Part shown: in pieces, positions 1-7,071 of the stretch
Position numbering within the stretch: the first letter of the stretch is position 1
Layout of the letters: each line of letters begins with the position of its first letter
Virus record (IMG/VR): IMGVR_UViG_3300036851_000497
Location: 1-64,000 of that record
Direction: 5' to 3' (one strand)
Length of the DNA stretch: 64,000 nucleotides
DNA from: a virus
Notes under the pieces: generated by a model
Databases searched by the model: none
What the model was told of the DNA's origin: nothing
Seen by the model: the letters and a program-made list of their open reading frames with translations, nothing else
Program-made: the position numbers and the translations under genes

Positions 1-23
1 GCTCGATTTTTTCGGACGCACAA

Positions 24-593
24 TTGGGACATTCTGAGACAGCACCGCAAAATTCCGAATTATCGGTGATCTACCGGCCGATCGAGAATTTGATCCCATA
101 CGTTCGTAATGCGCGTACCCATACTGATGCTCAAATCGCTCAAATCGCCGCCAGCATTCGAGAATTCGGTTTTACGAACCCGATTCTGCTCGACGGGAAT
201 AATGGCGTGATAGCCGGCCACGGTCGGCTGCTCGCGGCGCGCAAACTTGAACTCGAATCGGTCCCTTGCATCGATCTCTGCCATTTATCGGAAGCGCAGA
301 AACGCGCCTATATCATCGCGGACAATAAACTCGCGCTGAATGCCGGATGGGATTTCGATCTTCTAACGGTTGAAATTGACGATCTGCGGGACGCCGAATT
401 TGACATCTCGGTTTTGGGGTTCGAACAAAAGGAATTGAATGATTTGATCGGCACGCCCAACGATGCGCCGGTCAAAGATGTGAAACTCGAGAACGGTTTC
501 TATGTGTTGGTGACGTGTCAGAACGAGCATGAACAACAAAAAATATTCGAGGAAATGCAGGAGCGCGGGCATACGTGCAAACTCATGAATTGA
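24..593 (+). CDS. ParB/Srx-fold domain protein
   Basis: The first 110 residues match the ParB/sulfiredoxin-like fold found in many phages. Visible landmarks are IPYVRNARTH, IREFGFTNPILLDG, a GHGRLLAARKL motif near residue 65 and a later IIADNKLA motif. Such domains bind or act on DNA and nucleotides; in phages they are often fused to, or next to, DNA-modifying enzymes. Here the neighbour is instead an ABC-ATPase/GNAT fusion that overlaps the 3' end by 19 bases, which suggests coupled translation. The TTG start is uncertain: the frame is open back to base 3, so the true start may lie outside the window, or at the GTG at base 66. No catalytic role can be assigned from sequence alone. Confidence 0.8.
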   Translation: MGHSETAPQNSELSVIYRPIENLIPYVRNARTHTDAQIAQIAASIREFGFTNPILLDGNNGVIAGHGRLLAARKLELESVPCIDLCHLSEAQKRAYIIADNKLALNAGWDFDLLTVEIDDLRDAEFDISVLGFEQKELNDLIGTPNDAPVKDVKLENGFYVLVTCQNEHEQQKIFEEMQERGHTCKLMN

Positions 594-1738
594 CGCTCAC
601 TTCGCCGATTTCGAAATCCTTCCGTTGCATCAAGGCCGCGAATTCGCTAGACATCGACGCTGAGAAGAAATCTATTCACCACTTTCGCGTCGAGGCGGAT
701 CTGCAAACGCCATTCAATCTAGGATTGATCGTCGGCGCCAGTGGATCAGGCAAGACAACTCTCGCGAAGCATATTTGGGGCGAGGATTGTTTCGGCGCGC
801 TGCTGCGCAACGAAGCGCCAGTGATTGAGCAATTCCCCGAATCGTGGACATACGAACAATGCGCGAGCGCACTCTCAGGCGTTGGTCTGACATCGGTGCC
901 CTGTTGGATACGGCCGGCATATACGCTTTCAAACGGGCAGAAAGCTCGAGCCGAGGCGGCGTTGCAGATGAGTTGCGAACAAGACGGCATTTCGATCATG
1001 GACGAATGGACGAGCGTCGTGGACCGCACGGTCGCCAAGGTCATGAGCCATTGCATCCAAAAGCACGCGCGCCGAGTTCAACGAAGCATCGTGCTTTTAT
1101 CGTGCCACTATGACGTGATCGAATGGCTAAACCCGGATTGGATCATTGATTGCAACAAACAGGAATACGTTGATCGGAGGTTACTTTGGCGAAGCTTTCA
1201 ACGCCAAGAAAAACTCACCTTCGATGTTCGAGAAGTCGATCGAGGCACGTGGCGTTACTTTAGCAAATATCACTATCTGACCGAGCGGTTGCCTGGCGGG
1301 CGCATTCGTACGTTCGGGCTATTTCACGGTTCGGATCAGATTGGCTTTCAATGCTTCGCCAATTACGTGCCACGCCGAAAAAACAAACGTGCGCCGATGC
1401 AGATGCATTTCAATCGCACGGTCATTCACCCGGATTATTGCGGACTCGGGCTCGGCATTCTCATGATTAACGCGACGAGCGCGATCATGGCACGCGATGG
1501 ATACGAAATCCGCGGCAAGTACAGCTCAGCGCCAGTCTTTCACGCGATGAGCAAAAACCCGGAATGGCGATTGACGAGCGTTCAATTGGACACGCCGGCG
1601 CCAGGCGGCAACATGGAAAGAAAAGGCGGTTTCAGAAAAAAGGTCCGCACGTATTCATTCAAATACGTGGGACCGTCAGCGAAGGCGGAAGGTGATGCAC
1701 AGAAGATTATTGGGGATCGTGCCGTAAATTTCGCGTAA
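575..1738 (+). CDS. ABC-type ATPase fused to a GNAT/Mom-like domain
   Basis: The N-terminal half is a soluble ABC ATPase: Walker A GASGSGKTT (residues 54-62), signature LSNGQ (118-122), Walker B ISIMDE (139-144) and a switch histidine in LLSCHYD (H178). There are no membrane segments, so it is not a transporter subunit. The C-terminal half (about 220-360) has an SKYHYL motif followed by a GNAT-type motif A (RTVIHPDYCGLGLG, 281-294), resembling acyltransferases of the Mom family that modify adenine in phage Mu DNA. A role in modifying phage DNA with the ParB-like partner is inference. The 3' end overlaps the leftward ASCH gene by 63 bases. The GTG-free start at 575 overlaps the upstream gene. 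Confidence 0.75.
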   Translation: MQTHELTLTSPISKSFRCIKAANSLDIDAEKKSIHHFRVEADLQTPFNLGLIVGASGSGKTTLAKHIWGEDCFGALLRNEAPVIEQFPESWTYEQCASALSGVGLTSVPCWIRPAYTLSNGQKARAEAALQMSCEQDGISIMDEWTSVVDRTVAKVMSHCIQKHARRVQRSIVLLSCHYDVIEWLNPDWIIDCNKQEYVDRRLLWRSFQRQEKLTFDVREVDRGTWRYFSKYHYLTERLPGGRIRTFGLFHGSDQIGFQCFANYVPRRKNKRAPMQMHFNRTVIHPDYCGLGLGILMINATSAIMARDGYEIRGKYSSAPVFHAMSKNPEWRLTSVQLDTPAPGGNMERKGGFRKKVRTYSFKYVGPSAKAEGDAQKIIGDRAVNFA

Positions 1739-1942
1739 ATCGCCAAGTCGGTGTTCCGAGATCTGTGCGATCGGTTCGACAGAAAGAATCTCTGCGGTGG
1801 CGAATGGCTTTCTCGCGCCGACTGAGAACGCGACGATCTGCCCAGGCTTTGGGACATGCGAGCTCGATTTGCGAATGGTATCCGTTTTGCGACCAGTGAG
1901 AATATCCTCAACGTAACATTGTTTGAACCAGAGCGATCTCAT
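1676..1942 (-). CDS. ASCH domain protein
   Basis: An 88-residue protein with the ASCH (ASC-1 homology) pattern: F-x-x-x-x-x-x-I-x-x-GRKTDTIR near residues 13-25, PGQIVAFSVG at 32-41 and a strand of the form A-E-I-L-S-V near residue 50. ASCH proteins bind RNA or nucleosides; the YqfB type hydrolyses N4-acetylcytidine. It is the last gene of the leftward operon, and its ATG overlaps the stop of the preceding gene (ATGA). Its 3' end runs antisense into the last 63 bases of the ABC/GNAT gene. The fold call is from motifs; which activity it has, if any, is unknown. Confidence 0.75.
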   Translation of the reverse strand: MRSLWFKQCYVEDILTGRKTDTIRKSSSHVPKPGQIVAFSVGARKPFATAEILSVEPIAQISEHRLGDLREIYGTIPNNLLCITFRLR

Positions 1943-2130
1943 GATTGGCGCTCCCGCAATCGACGACGCGCCTCGGAAAGAACGCGCCGACCGAAGGCAA
2001 TCGCCTGTTGCACGGCGATGCCTCGATCGGGCGTTTGTTCAAGATGCCCCAACGCCTGATCGAGAGCGAGCATGAGCTCGTCAACCAATCGGTGAGGCAA
2101 TCGCGAGGGCTTGCGGTTAGTGTGAGACAC
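1939..2130 (-). CDS. small hypothetical protein
   Basis: A 63-residue basic, mostly helical protein read from a GTG that overlaps the 3' end of the upstream gene by 14 bases. A longer in-frame extension exists but lies wholly over that gene, so the GTG is preferred. Its stop overlaps the ASCH start as ATGA, which supports translation. The sequence contains LVDELMLALDQALGHLEQ and an arginine-rich end. I do not recognise a family. Confidence 0.55.
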   Translation of the reverse strand: MSHTNRKPSRLPHRLVDELMLALDQALGHLEQTPDRGIAVQQAIAFGRRVLSEARRRLRERQS

Positions 2131-2377
2131 CGTATAGCTCGAAATCTGGAGGCAACGGCACGCCATTTCTGAGTGAACTAGCGCAGAATGGAATCGGCGA
2201 GACGTTGTATCCAGGATGGACATTACCGGCAAGATCGACGAGCCAACAATCTCCCAAATCGCATCCATCAGCGTAATGTGCCGGAATGACATAGTGAAAA
2301 TGACCGTAATCGTCAAGCCGAGAGCGCGGACGGATTTCATAGCGATAGCCGCATCGAAGAATCTTCGGATTTTTCAT
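2117..2377 (-). CDS. hypothetical protein, leftward operon
   Basis: An 86-residue protein rich in tyrosine, proline and histidine, with a DYGHFHYVIPAHYADG segment. The ATG overlaps the stop of the sliding-clamp gene as ATGA, which is the reason for taking this frame over an overlapping longer one. No family recognised. Its position between the clamp and the ASCH gene places it in the same transcript. Confidence 0.6.
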   Translation of the reverse strand: MKNPKILRCGYRYEIRPRSRLDDYGHFHYVIPAHYADGCDLGDCWLVDLAGNVHPGYNVSPIPFCASSLRNGVPLPPDFELYGVSH

Positions 2378-3036
2378 GCGGCCTCCTGAAGTTGTTGACT
2401 TTCGTCGCTCGCAGGTTCAGTCGGATTCAGCCATTCCGGCAGCACAGCAATATCGGCCGTCATCGGCATCAGCACACTGATGAAATCAGGATCGCCGATG
2501 CTAACGAGCACGGAATTCCCATCGCCATGAAAAGCCAGGCTGGTGGAATACCATCTGGGGCGCCCCAACGCTTTGAGTGCCTTTACATAGTCAGCCAAAT
2601 AGCGACCGTCAAACGAAATATTCGTAAGCGGCGCTGGTTTGCTAGGCACGACGCGCTGCCAATCTGGGAATTTGCCGTCAATCAATTTGACGATTTGCCG
2701 ACCAGCCGCTGAAACCAAAGCGACTTCTTCGCACGCGCTGGCATCATCAGGGTAATTGACGATGAAATCCCCCATACGGCATTTGGCGGTCGCTTTAACA
2801 AACGCCGCGGTCATCGTATCCCACGGCAGGATGAAATTCGTTCCATTAGGCGCATCGTCACATTCTTCCTTGTGGCAGCGAATGATCGTCAGACGATGCC
2901 CGTCGGTTGCGACGAGCAGAGTATCTTTCTCGCGCACTTCGACATTCACGCCGTTCAGATAATAGCGAACATCGTCTTTCGCGATGAACGGCTCAAGCGC
3001 GAGCAATTTGTTTGCGGGGATGGTGATAGTAGACAT
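2374..3036 (-). CDS. short beta sliding clamp-like protein
   Basis: A 220-residue protein that resembles the central and C-terminal domains of the bacterial DNA polymerase III beta clamp. Matching landmarks are RYYLNGVNVE, LVATDGHRLT near residue 45, GKFPDWQRVVP near 130 and a VLMPM motif near the end. Bacterial DnaN has about 366 residues in three domains, so this protein has two; a closed six-domain ring would then need a trimer, as in PCNA (inference). The start is fixed by an AGGAG site and the conserved hairpin leader just upstream; a longer in-frame extension runs over the next gene and is rejected. A role in phage DNA replication or in late-gene loading is possible. Confidence 0.72.
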   Translation of the reverse strand: MSTITIPANKLLALEPFIAKDDVRYYLNGVNVEVREKDTLLVATDGHRLTIIRCHKEECDDAPNGTNFILPWDTMTAAFVKATAKCRMGDFIVNYPDDASACEEVALVSAAGRQIVKLIDGKFPDWQRVVPSKPAPLTNISFDGRYLADYVKALKALGRPRWYSTSLAFHGDGNSVLVSIGDPDFISVLMPMTADIAVLPEWLNPTEPASDESQQLQEAA

Positions 3037-3040
3037 TTTC

Positions 3041-3076
3041 TTTCTCCTACCCCTGTTTAACCCCGAGGTGCAGGTG
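3041..3076 (-). promoter_or_regulatory. hairpin leader, copy 3
   Basis: Third and most divergent copy of a repeated leader ending a few bases before the start codon of the clamp gene. In the sense strand it reads CACC, a stem CCTG/CGGG with loop CACCT, then a spacer, CAGGGG and the AGGAG ribosome site. The C-to-T change relative to the other copies keeps pairing through a G-U pair. See the copies at 4521-4556 and 4791-4826. Confidence 0.6.
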
Positions 3077-3131
3077 TGGGCGAAAATCGCCGCGATTGCG
3101 CCCGCTTGTGGCAGGCGCAGGGTGCGGAGAC

Positions 3132-3473
3132 TCAAGCAACTTTTTTGCGCGGTGCCGCGAGGCGATTCGCGCTCAATGCACGTTGGAATTCTCTGCCGAA
3201 TGTGTCCAACCCTTCGGCATAGCTGATGGTTTTGCCGATCGCTGGCGTGCGGCCGTCGCGAAATTCGATGCCAAGCTGGACCGCGTCGCGCTCGAATTTG
3301 AATGAGAGGCAGCCGTGCGGTTGCGTCGTGCCGCTGTCCGGCACGAGCCATAGGCGGCCAGTATTCGTTTCGAGTTGTTGCAGCACCGAAGCGTAGCCTG
3401 CGGCCTCGGCGGCTCTGGCGAGTGTCATGAGATAGAGTCTTTCGAGTTCGAGCATTCCTGTTTCGCCGGTCAT
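3132..3473 (-). CDS. hypothetical protein
   Basis: A 113-residue protein starting MTGETGMLELERLYLM, preceded by AAGGAG. The N-terminal part is helical, the middle holds a GRLWLVPDSGTTQPHGCLSFKFERDA-like strand region (split here only in description), and the end is basic (APRKKVA). No family recognised. It sits between the DUF932 and clamp genes and is separated from the former by a strong hairpin. Confidence 0.6.
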   Translation of the reverse strand: MTGETGMLELERLYLMTLARAAEAAGYASVLQQLETNTGRLWLVPDSGTTQPHGCLSFKFERDAVQLGIEFRDGRTPAIGKTISYAEGLDTFGREFQRALSANRLAAPRKKVA

Positions 3474-3495
3474 TTGATTTCTCCTTGAAGGAAAT

Positions 3496-3517
3496 GGGGC
3501 GCCTCCCACGGCGCCCC
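3496..3517 (-). promoter_or_regulatory. intercistronic hairpin
   Basis: A perfect 8-bp inverted repeat GGGGCGCC / GGCGCCCC with a 6-base loop lies between the end of the DUF932 gene and the start of the next gene. No U-run follows it, so it is more likely an RNA-stability or processing element than a terminator. Confidence 0.5.
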
Positions 3518-3524
3518 TGTGATA

Positions 3525-4514
3525 TTAGGCAACGAGTTCCATGGCGCGGTGGAAGGCGGCGGCTTTGACCGCTTGCCCTTGACCGAACCAAGCTGATGCG
3601 AGGCGGTTGTCATCGATGCGCGCGCGCTTCTCGTGATCGTAGTATTGCGTGATCGCGTTGACGAACCCCCATGCCGTGCCGTTTGCGCTTTCAAGCTCTG
3701 ACCCGAGCGCGCCACCGTTGTAAAGATCGATGATGCGATGCGTAGTCGGCAGTTTCGCGAATTCTTGCGCGTCCTGTTTTTTCTCAAAGACGTCCTCGAA
3801 TACTTGATGCAGGACGGCGAGCGCTTTCGTGTCGCTCAGTTTGACCTTGGCAAGTTCCTTCGCTTGCTCGATGAAACTCGCCCAGCTTTGAACGACTAGC
3901 CCAAGCTCGGATTTAACCTTGGCGTGATCGAATTTGGTCGAATGCGGGACGCGCACATGTTCGCGTGTTGATTCGCCATCGCGAATGGACATCGTAAGCG
4001 TGTTATTGCAAACGACGCGGACAGTGGTGAATTGCGCGGTGGTTGCGAGCGAGCCGTCGCACGCCGTCGCGAGCAGCAGATAGCAGCCCACCTTGTCAGC
4101 GGGGACGCTGACCGTGCCTTTGAGGCCCGTTTCGGCCAGTGCCCAGATTTTCTTGCCGCCGAAAAGCGAGCCGGCGGTGTGCAATCTGAATCCGCCCGCT
4201 TCGACGAGCTCGCGGAAGAATTCAAGCACCTCGCCCGGCTGGACGATTTGATACCGATTAGAAACGATTGAGAGCGGCACTTGCGTATCCGAGCGGTAAA
4301 GAACGACGCGCTCAAGCCCATTAGCGTCAATGTAAACGTCGTTGACGCGCATGCCGATGGGGGCGCGATTGATTGAGAAATTGAGACCTGCGGCTTGACG
4401 CCAAGAATCGACATCTGCGTCTGGCTGGAGCTCGGTCCCGAGATTATGCCAAGGCGTCTTGCCCACGAACGCCATGTTAGCGCGGCCATTGCTGAAATCT
4501 ATTTCATGTGACAT
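3525..4514 (-). CDS. DUF932 (phage/plasmid TIGR03299-like) protein
   Basis: A 329-residue protein with the N-terminal pattern of the DUF932 family: MSHEI, WHNLG near residues 22-26, then a long alpha/beta body with VSNRYQIVQPGEVLEFF and a later LVVQSWASFI helix. Family members are common on phages and plasmids of many bacteria, and no biochemical function is established. The ATG follows an in-frame ribosome site within a conserved hairpin leader. It is the largest gene of the leftward operon. Confidence 0.85.
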   Translation of the reverse strand: MSHEIDFSNGRANMAFVGKTPWHNLGTELQPDADVDSWRQAAGLNFSINRAPIGMRVNDVYIDANGLERVVLYRSDTQVPLSIVSNRYQIVQPGEVLEFFRELVEAGGFRLHTAGSLFGGKKIWALAETGLKGTVSVPADKVGCYLLLATACDGSLATTAQFTTVRVVCNNTLTMSIRDGESTREHVRVPHSTKFDHAKVKSELGLVVQSWASFIEQAKELAKVKLSDTKALAVLHQVFEDVFEKKQDAQEFAKLPTTHRIIDLYNGGALGSELESANGTAWGFVNAITQYYDHEKRARIDDNRLASAWFGQGQAVKAAAFHRAMELVA

Positions 4515-4520
4515 TTGAAT

Positions 4521-4556
4521 TTTCTCCTGCCCCTGAATGTCCCCGAGGCGCGGGTG
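4521..4556 (-). promoter_or_regulatory. hairpin leader, copy 2
   Basis: A copy of the repeated leader directly upstream of the DUF932 start. Sense strand: CACCCG, loop CGCCT, CGGGG, a 5-base spacer, CAGGGG and AGGAGAAA. It lies between two genes of one operon, so it is an intercistronic element rather than a promoter start. Confidence 0.65.
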
Positions 4557-4582
4557 ATGCGGGATTTAGTCCTCGTGATTCG

Positions 4583-4786
4583 TTAATGGCGGATGAGTAT
4601 GTCGAGACCGTGCGGTGTCCATATTATTCGTTTTATTGCGGGTATTCGGCGAAGTGTAGCTTCAATTCCGAATCGTTTAACGAGTCTGGCATAGTAAATT
4701 GCGACCATTTCGCGGTGATAGTCTGAGATTTTGAAGGCGTGCTGGCGAAGTTCCTCTGTCCAGCGGATTTGTTCCTGTCTGCTCAT
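4583..4786 (-). CDS. small hypothetical protein, first gene of leftward operon
   Basis: A 67-residue basic helical protein starting MSRQEQIRWTEELRQHAF, preceded by an AAAGGA site and the first copy of the hairpin leader. A longer reading frame extends upstream across the leader and is rejected because the leader-to-start distance matches the other two copies. No family recognised; the charge suggests nucleic-acid binding, which is only a guess. Confidence 0.55.
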   Translation of the reverse strand: MSRQEQIRWTEELRQHAFKISDYHREMVAIYYARLVKRFGIEATLRRIPAIKRIIWTPHGLDILIRH

Positions 4787-4790
4787 TTTT

Positions 4791-4826
4791 GTCCTTTTAC
4801 CCCTGAAAGTCCCCGAGGCGCGGGTG
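4791..4826 (-). promoter_or_regulatory. hairpin leader, copy 1
   Basis: First copy of the leader in the order of transcription. The core (sense) CACCCG-CGCCT-CGGGG-ACTTT-CAGGGG is nearly identical to copy 2. The hairpin stem CCCG/CGGG has loop CGCCT. A likely promoter lies immediately upstream. Confidence 0.65.
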
Positions 4827-4837
4827 TTACTGACTTC

Positions 4838-4865
4838 ATTGTATAGGAGCCGTAGGGGAATGCAA
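4838..4865 (-). promoter_or_regulatory. candidate leftward promoter
   Basis: On the minus strand TTGCAT is followed after 16 bases by TACAAT, a good match to a sigma70-type promoter. It would start transcription just before the first hairpin leader and serve the 4786-to-1676 operon. Prediction from sequence pattern only. Confidence 0.4.
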
Positions 4866-4904
4866 GGACTATTAACCAACGTAAATCAAGGAGTTAGGCC
4901 ATAA

Positions 4905-5366
4905 ATGAGAGGTCGAAAACCCGTCCCGACGCATCTGAAAATCATTCGGGGCAATCCCGGCAAACGGCCGCTTCCTGAGAACGAGCCGCAGCCCGAATTC
5001 GGCGCTGAGATGCCAGCATGGTTATCCGATGTGGCCAAAGAACATTGGCCCGCCATCGCGACGCAATTGGAAGAAATCGGTTTGTTGACTAAGCTCGACG
5101 CGCCCGCGCTCGCGATCTACTGTGAAGCATTCGTGCAATGGAAAAGCGCCAACGATATCGTCATCAAACACGGACCCATCGTCAAACATCCGAAGACCGG
5201 CTATCCAATGCGGTCCCCATATTTGAGAGTCGCAAAGGACGCTTTCGATCAAATGATCAAAATGATGAGCGAATTCGGGATGACGCCGACCAGTCGCGCC
5301 AGAGTCACAACCACGAAGAAAAAACAGGAGAAATCGCGTCTGCGCGCAGTATTGGACGCGGGCTAA
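4905..5366 (+). CDS. terS: terminase small subunit (P27 family)
   Basis: A 153-residue protein matching the P27-type small terminase: MRGRKPVPTHLKIIRGNPGKR at the start (basic, conserved), an acidic-proline linker, PAWLSDVAKEHW, and a C-terminal lysine-rich tail. It recognises phage DNA and hands it to the large subunit for packaging. An AAGGAG site lies upstream of the ATG. The stop is followed within two bases by the large-subunit GTG. Confidence 0.92.
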   Translation: MRGRKPVPTHLKIIRGNPGKRPLPENEPQPEFGAEMPAWLSDVAKEHWPAIATQLEEIGLLTKLDAPALAIYCEAFVQWKSANDIVIKHGPIVKHPKTGYPMRSPYLRVAKDAFDQMIKMMSEFGMTPTSRARVTTTKKKQEKSRLRAVLDAG

Positions 5367-5367
5367 T

Positions 5368-7071
5368 GTGCGCCCTCATATTGAAGCGCTTATTGGCTAT
5401 GCGAAGGATGTTGTAGCCAAGAAGATCCCCGCTGGCAAATACGTCCGCCTTGCATGCAAGCGTCATCTTGACGATCTCAAGCGTTCGAAAAAAAAGAATT
5501 ATCCCTATTACTTCGACGAAGCGGCGGCCGAGCGAATCTGCGCGTTTGCCGAATTATTGCCGCACGTCAAAGGTAAGTGGGCGCGCGATAAAGAATTAAT
5601 CCGATTACGGCCATGGCAATCATTCTGCCTTGGTGTGCCATTCGGCTGGAAGCGCAAGAGCGATGGCTTGCGCCGCTTCCGCGAAATCTACGATGAGATC
5701 CCGCGAAAAAACGCGAAATCAACAATGGGTGCCATCATTGGCGATTACATGCTGGGCTGCGACGGAGAATTTGGCGCAGAAGTCTACAGCGGCGCAACTA
5801 CAGAGAAACAGGCGTGGGAAGTTTTCCGCCCAGCCAAACAAATGCTCGAGCGCGCAACGGATATTCGCACGGAACTCGGCGTCGAAGTATGGGCGAAATC
5901 ATTGGTGCGATTGGAGGATGAATCGCGCTTTGAGCCAATCATCGGCAATCCCGGGGATGGTGCATCTCCGTCCTGCTCGATCATTGACGAATATCATGAG
6001 CACGATACGCCAAACATGTATGACACGATGACGACCGGCATGGGCGCACGTGAGCAGCCCATGAATGTCATCATTACGACCGCTGGCGATAATATCGCTG
6101 GCCCTTGTTACAACAAGCATTTGGAAGTCCGACGCGTGCTTGAAGGCGTCATCGAGAACGATGAGCTTTTTGGAATCATCTACTCGATCGACGAAAAGGA
6201 CGACCCTTTCGATCCCAAGGTTTTGCCCAAGGCAAACCCAAATTATGATGTCTCGGTTTTCGGGGACTTCCTGCAGGCGAAACAGCGCCAAGCCATCATC
6301 AATACGCACGAGCAGGCGAAGTTCAAGACTAAACACCTGAACGTCTGGCTGCAGGCGCGGGCCGGGCTTATCAATTTGAAGCAATGGCAAGTGGCTGGTG
6401 ATGCCATGCTGAAAATCGAGGAATTACAAGGTGAGGACTGCTGGTTCATTCTCGACTTAGCGCAAAAGTCGGACTTATGTGCATTCGTACAACTCTTTCG
6501 CAAACGCTTAAACGGTCTCGATCATTGGTACTGCTTCGCGAAGCATTACCTACCGGAAAAAACGCTCGAAGAAGGGACAAGCAATCAGGCCGCCTATCGC
6601 AAGTGGATGATCGATGGGCATCTCACCGTGACCGACGGTGCCACGGTGGATTACGAAACGATCAAGGAAGATGTGATTGAGCTCGCAAAGCGATTCAATC
6701 CGAAAGAAATCATTTATGACCCGTACAACGCGACGCATCTTGCACAAAGGATCCATGCGGAAATCGCGGAATCCATAGTGCTCGTTGAATATCCGCAGAC
6801 ACCGCAGAACATGGCGGTGCCAATGGATGAGATCAATACGGCGCTCAAAGACGCACGATTGCATCACGACGCCAATCCTCTGCTCGCGTGGGAAGCGGCT
6901 AATACAGTGGGTCGGCCATCGAAAAAAGGACTAATGGTGCCCTCCAAGGAAAAACCGGAACAGAAGATTGACGGGATCGTAGCACTCACTATGGGCTTCG
7001 GTCGCGCGATAGTTCAAAAGGACGGCGGGTCAATTGATGACTTCCTCGCGCAACCGCTCACGGTCGGTTGA
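5368..7071 (+). CDS. terL: terminase large subunit
   Basis: A 567-residue packaging motor. The ATPase has a Walker A-like PRKNAKST (112-119) and Walker B SIIDEYHEH (204-212); the C-terminal nuclease keeps aspartates in FILDLAQKSD and IIYDPYNATH. It translocates DNA into proheads and cuts it. The GTG start follows directly after the small-subunit stop. Pairing with a P27 small subunit and an HK97 portal is typical of cos- or pac-type siphoviruses; the packaging mode cannot be told from this sequence. Confidence 0.95.
   Translation: MRPHIEALIGYAKDVVAKKIPAGKYVRLACKRHLDDLKRSKKKNYPYYFDEAAAERICAFAELLPHVKGKWARDKELIRLRPWQSFCLGVPFGWKRKSDGLRRFREIYDEIPRKNAKSTMGAIIGDYMLGCDGEFGAEVYSGATTEKQAWEVFRPAKQMLERATDIRTELGVEVWAKSLVRLEDESRFEPIIGNPGDGASPSCSIIDEYHEHDTPNMYDTMTTGMGAREQPMNVIITTAGDNIAGPCYNKHLEVRRVLEGVIENDELFGIIYSIDEKDDPFDPKVLPKANPNYDVSVFGDFLQAKQRQAIINTHEQAKFKTKHLNVWLQARAGLINLKQWQVAGDAMLKIEELQGEDCWFILDLAQKSDLCAFVQLFRKRLNGLDHWYCFAKHYLPEKTLEEGTSNQAAYRKWMIDGHLTVTDGATVDYETIKEDVIELAKRFNPKEIIYDPYNATHLAQRIHAEIAESIVLVEYPQTPQNMAVPMDEINTALKDARLHHDANPLLAWEAANTVGRPSKKGLMVPSKEKPEQKIDGIVALTMGFGRAIVQKDGGSIDDFLAQPLTVG

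Noticed and set aside
2374-3591. A 405-residue leftward frame covering the clamp gene and beyond
   Set aside because: The first 185 residues are a shadow of the gene at 3132-3473; the clamp fold, ribosome site and leader all start at 3036.
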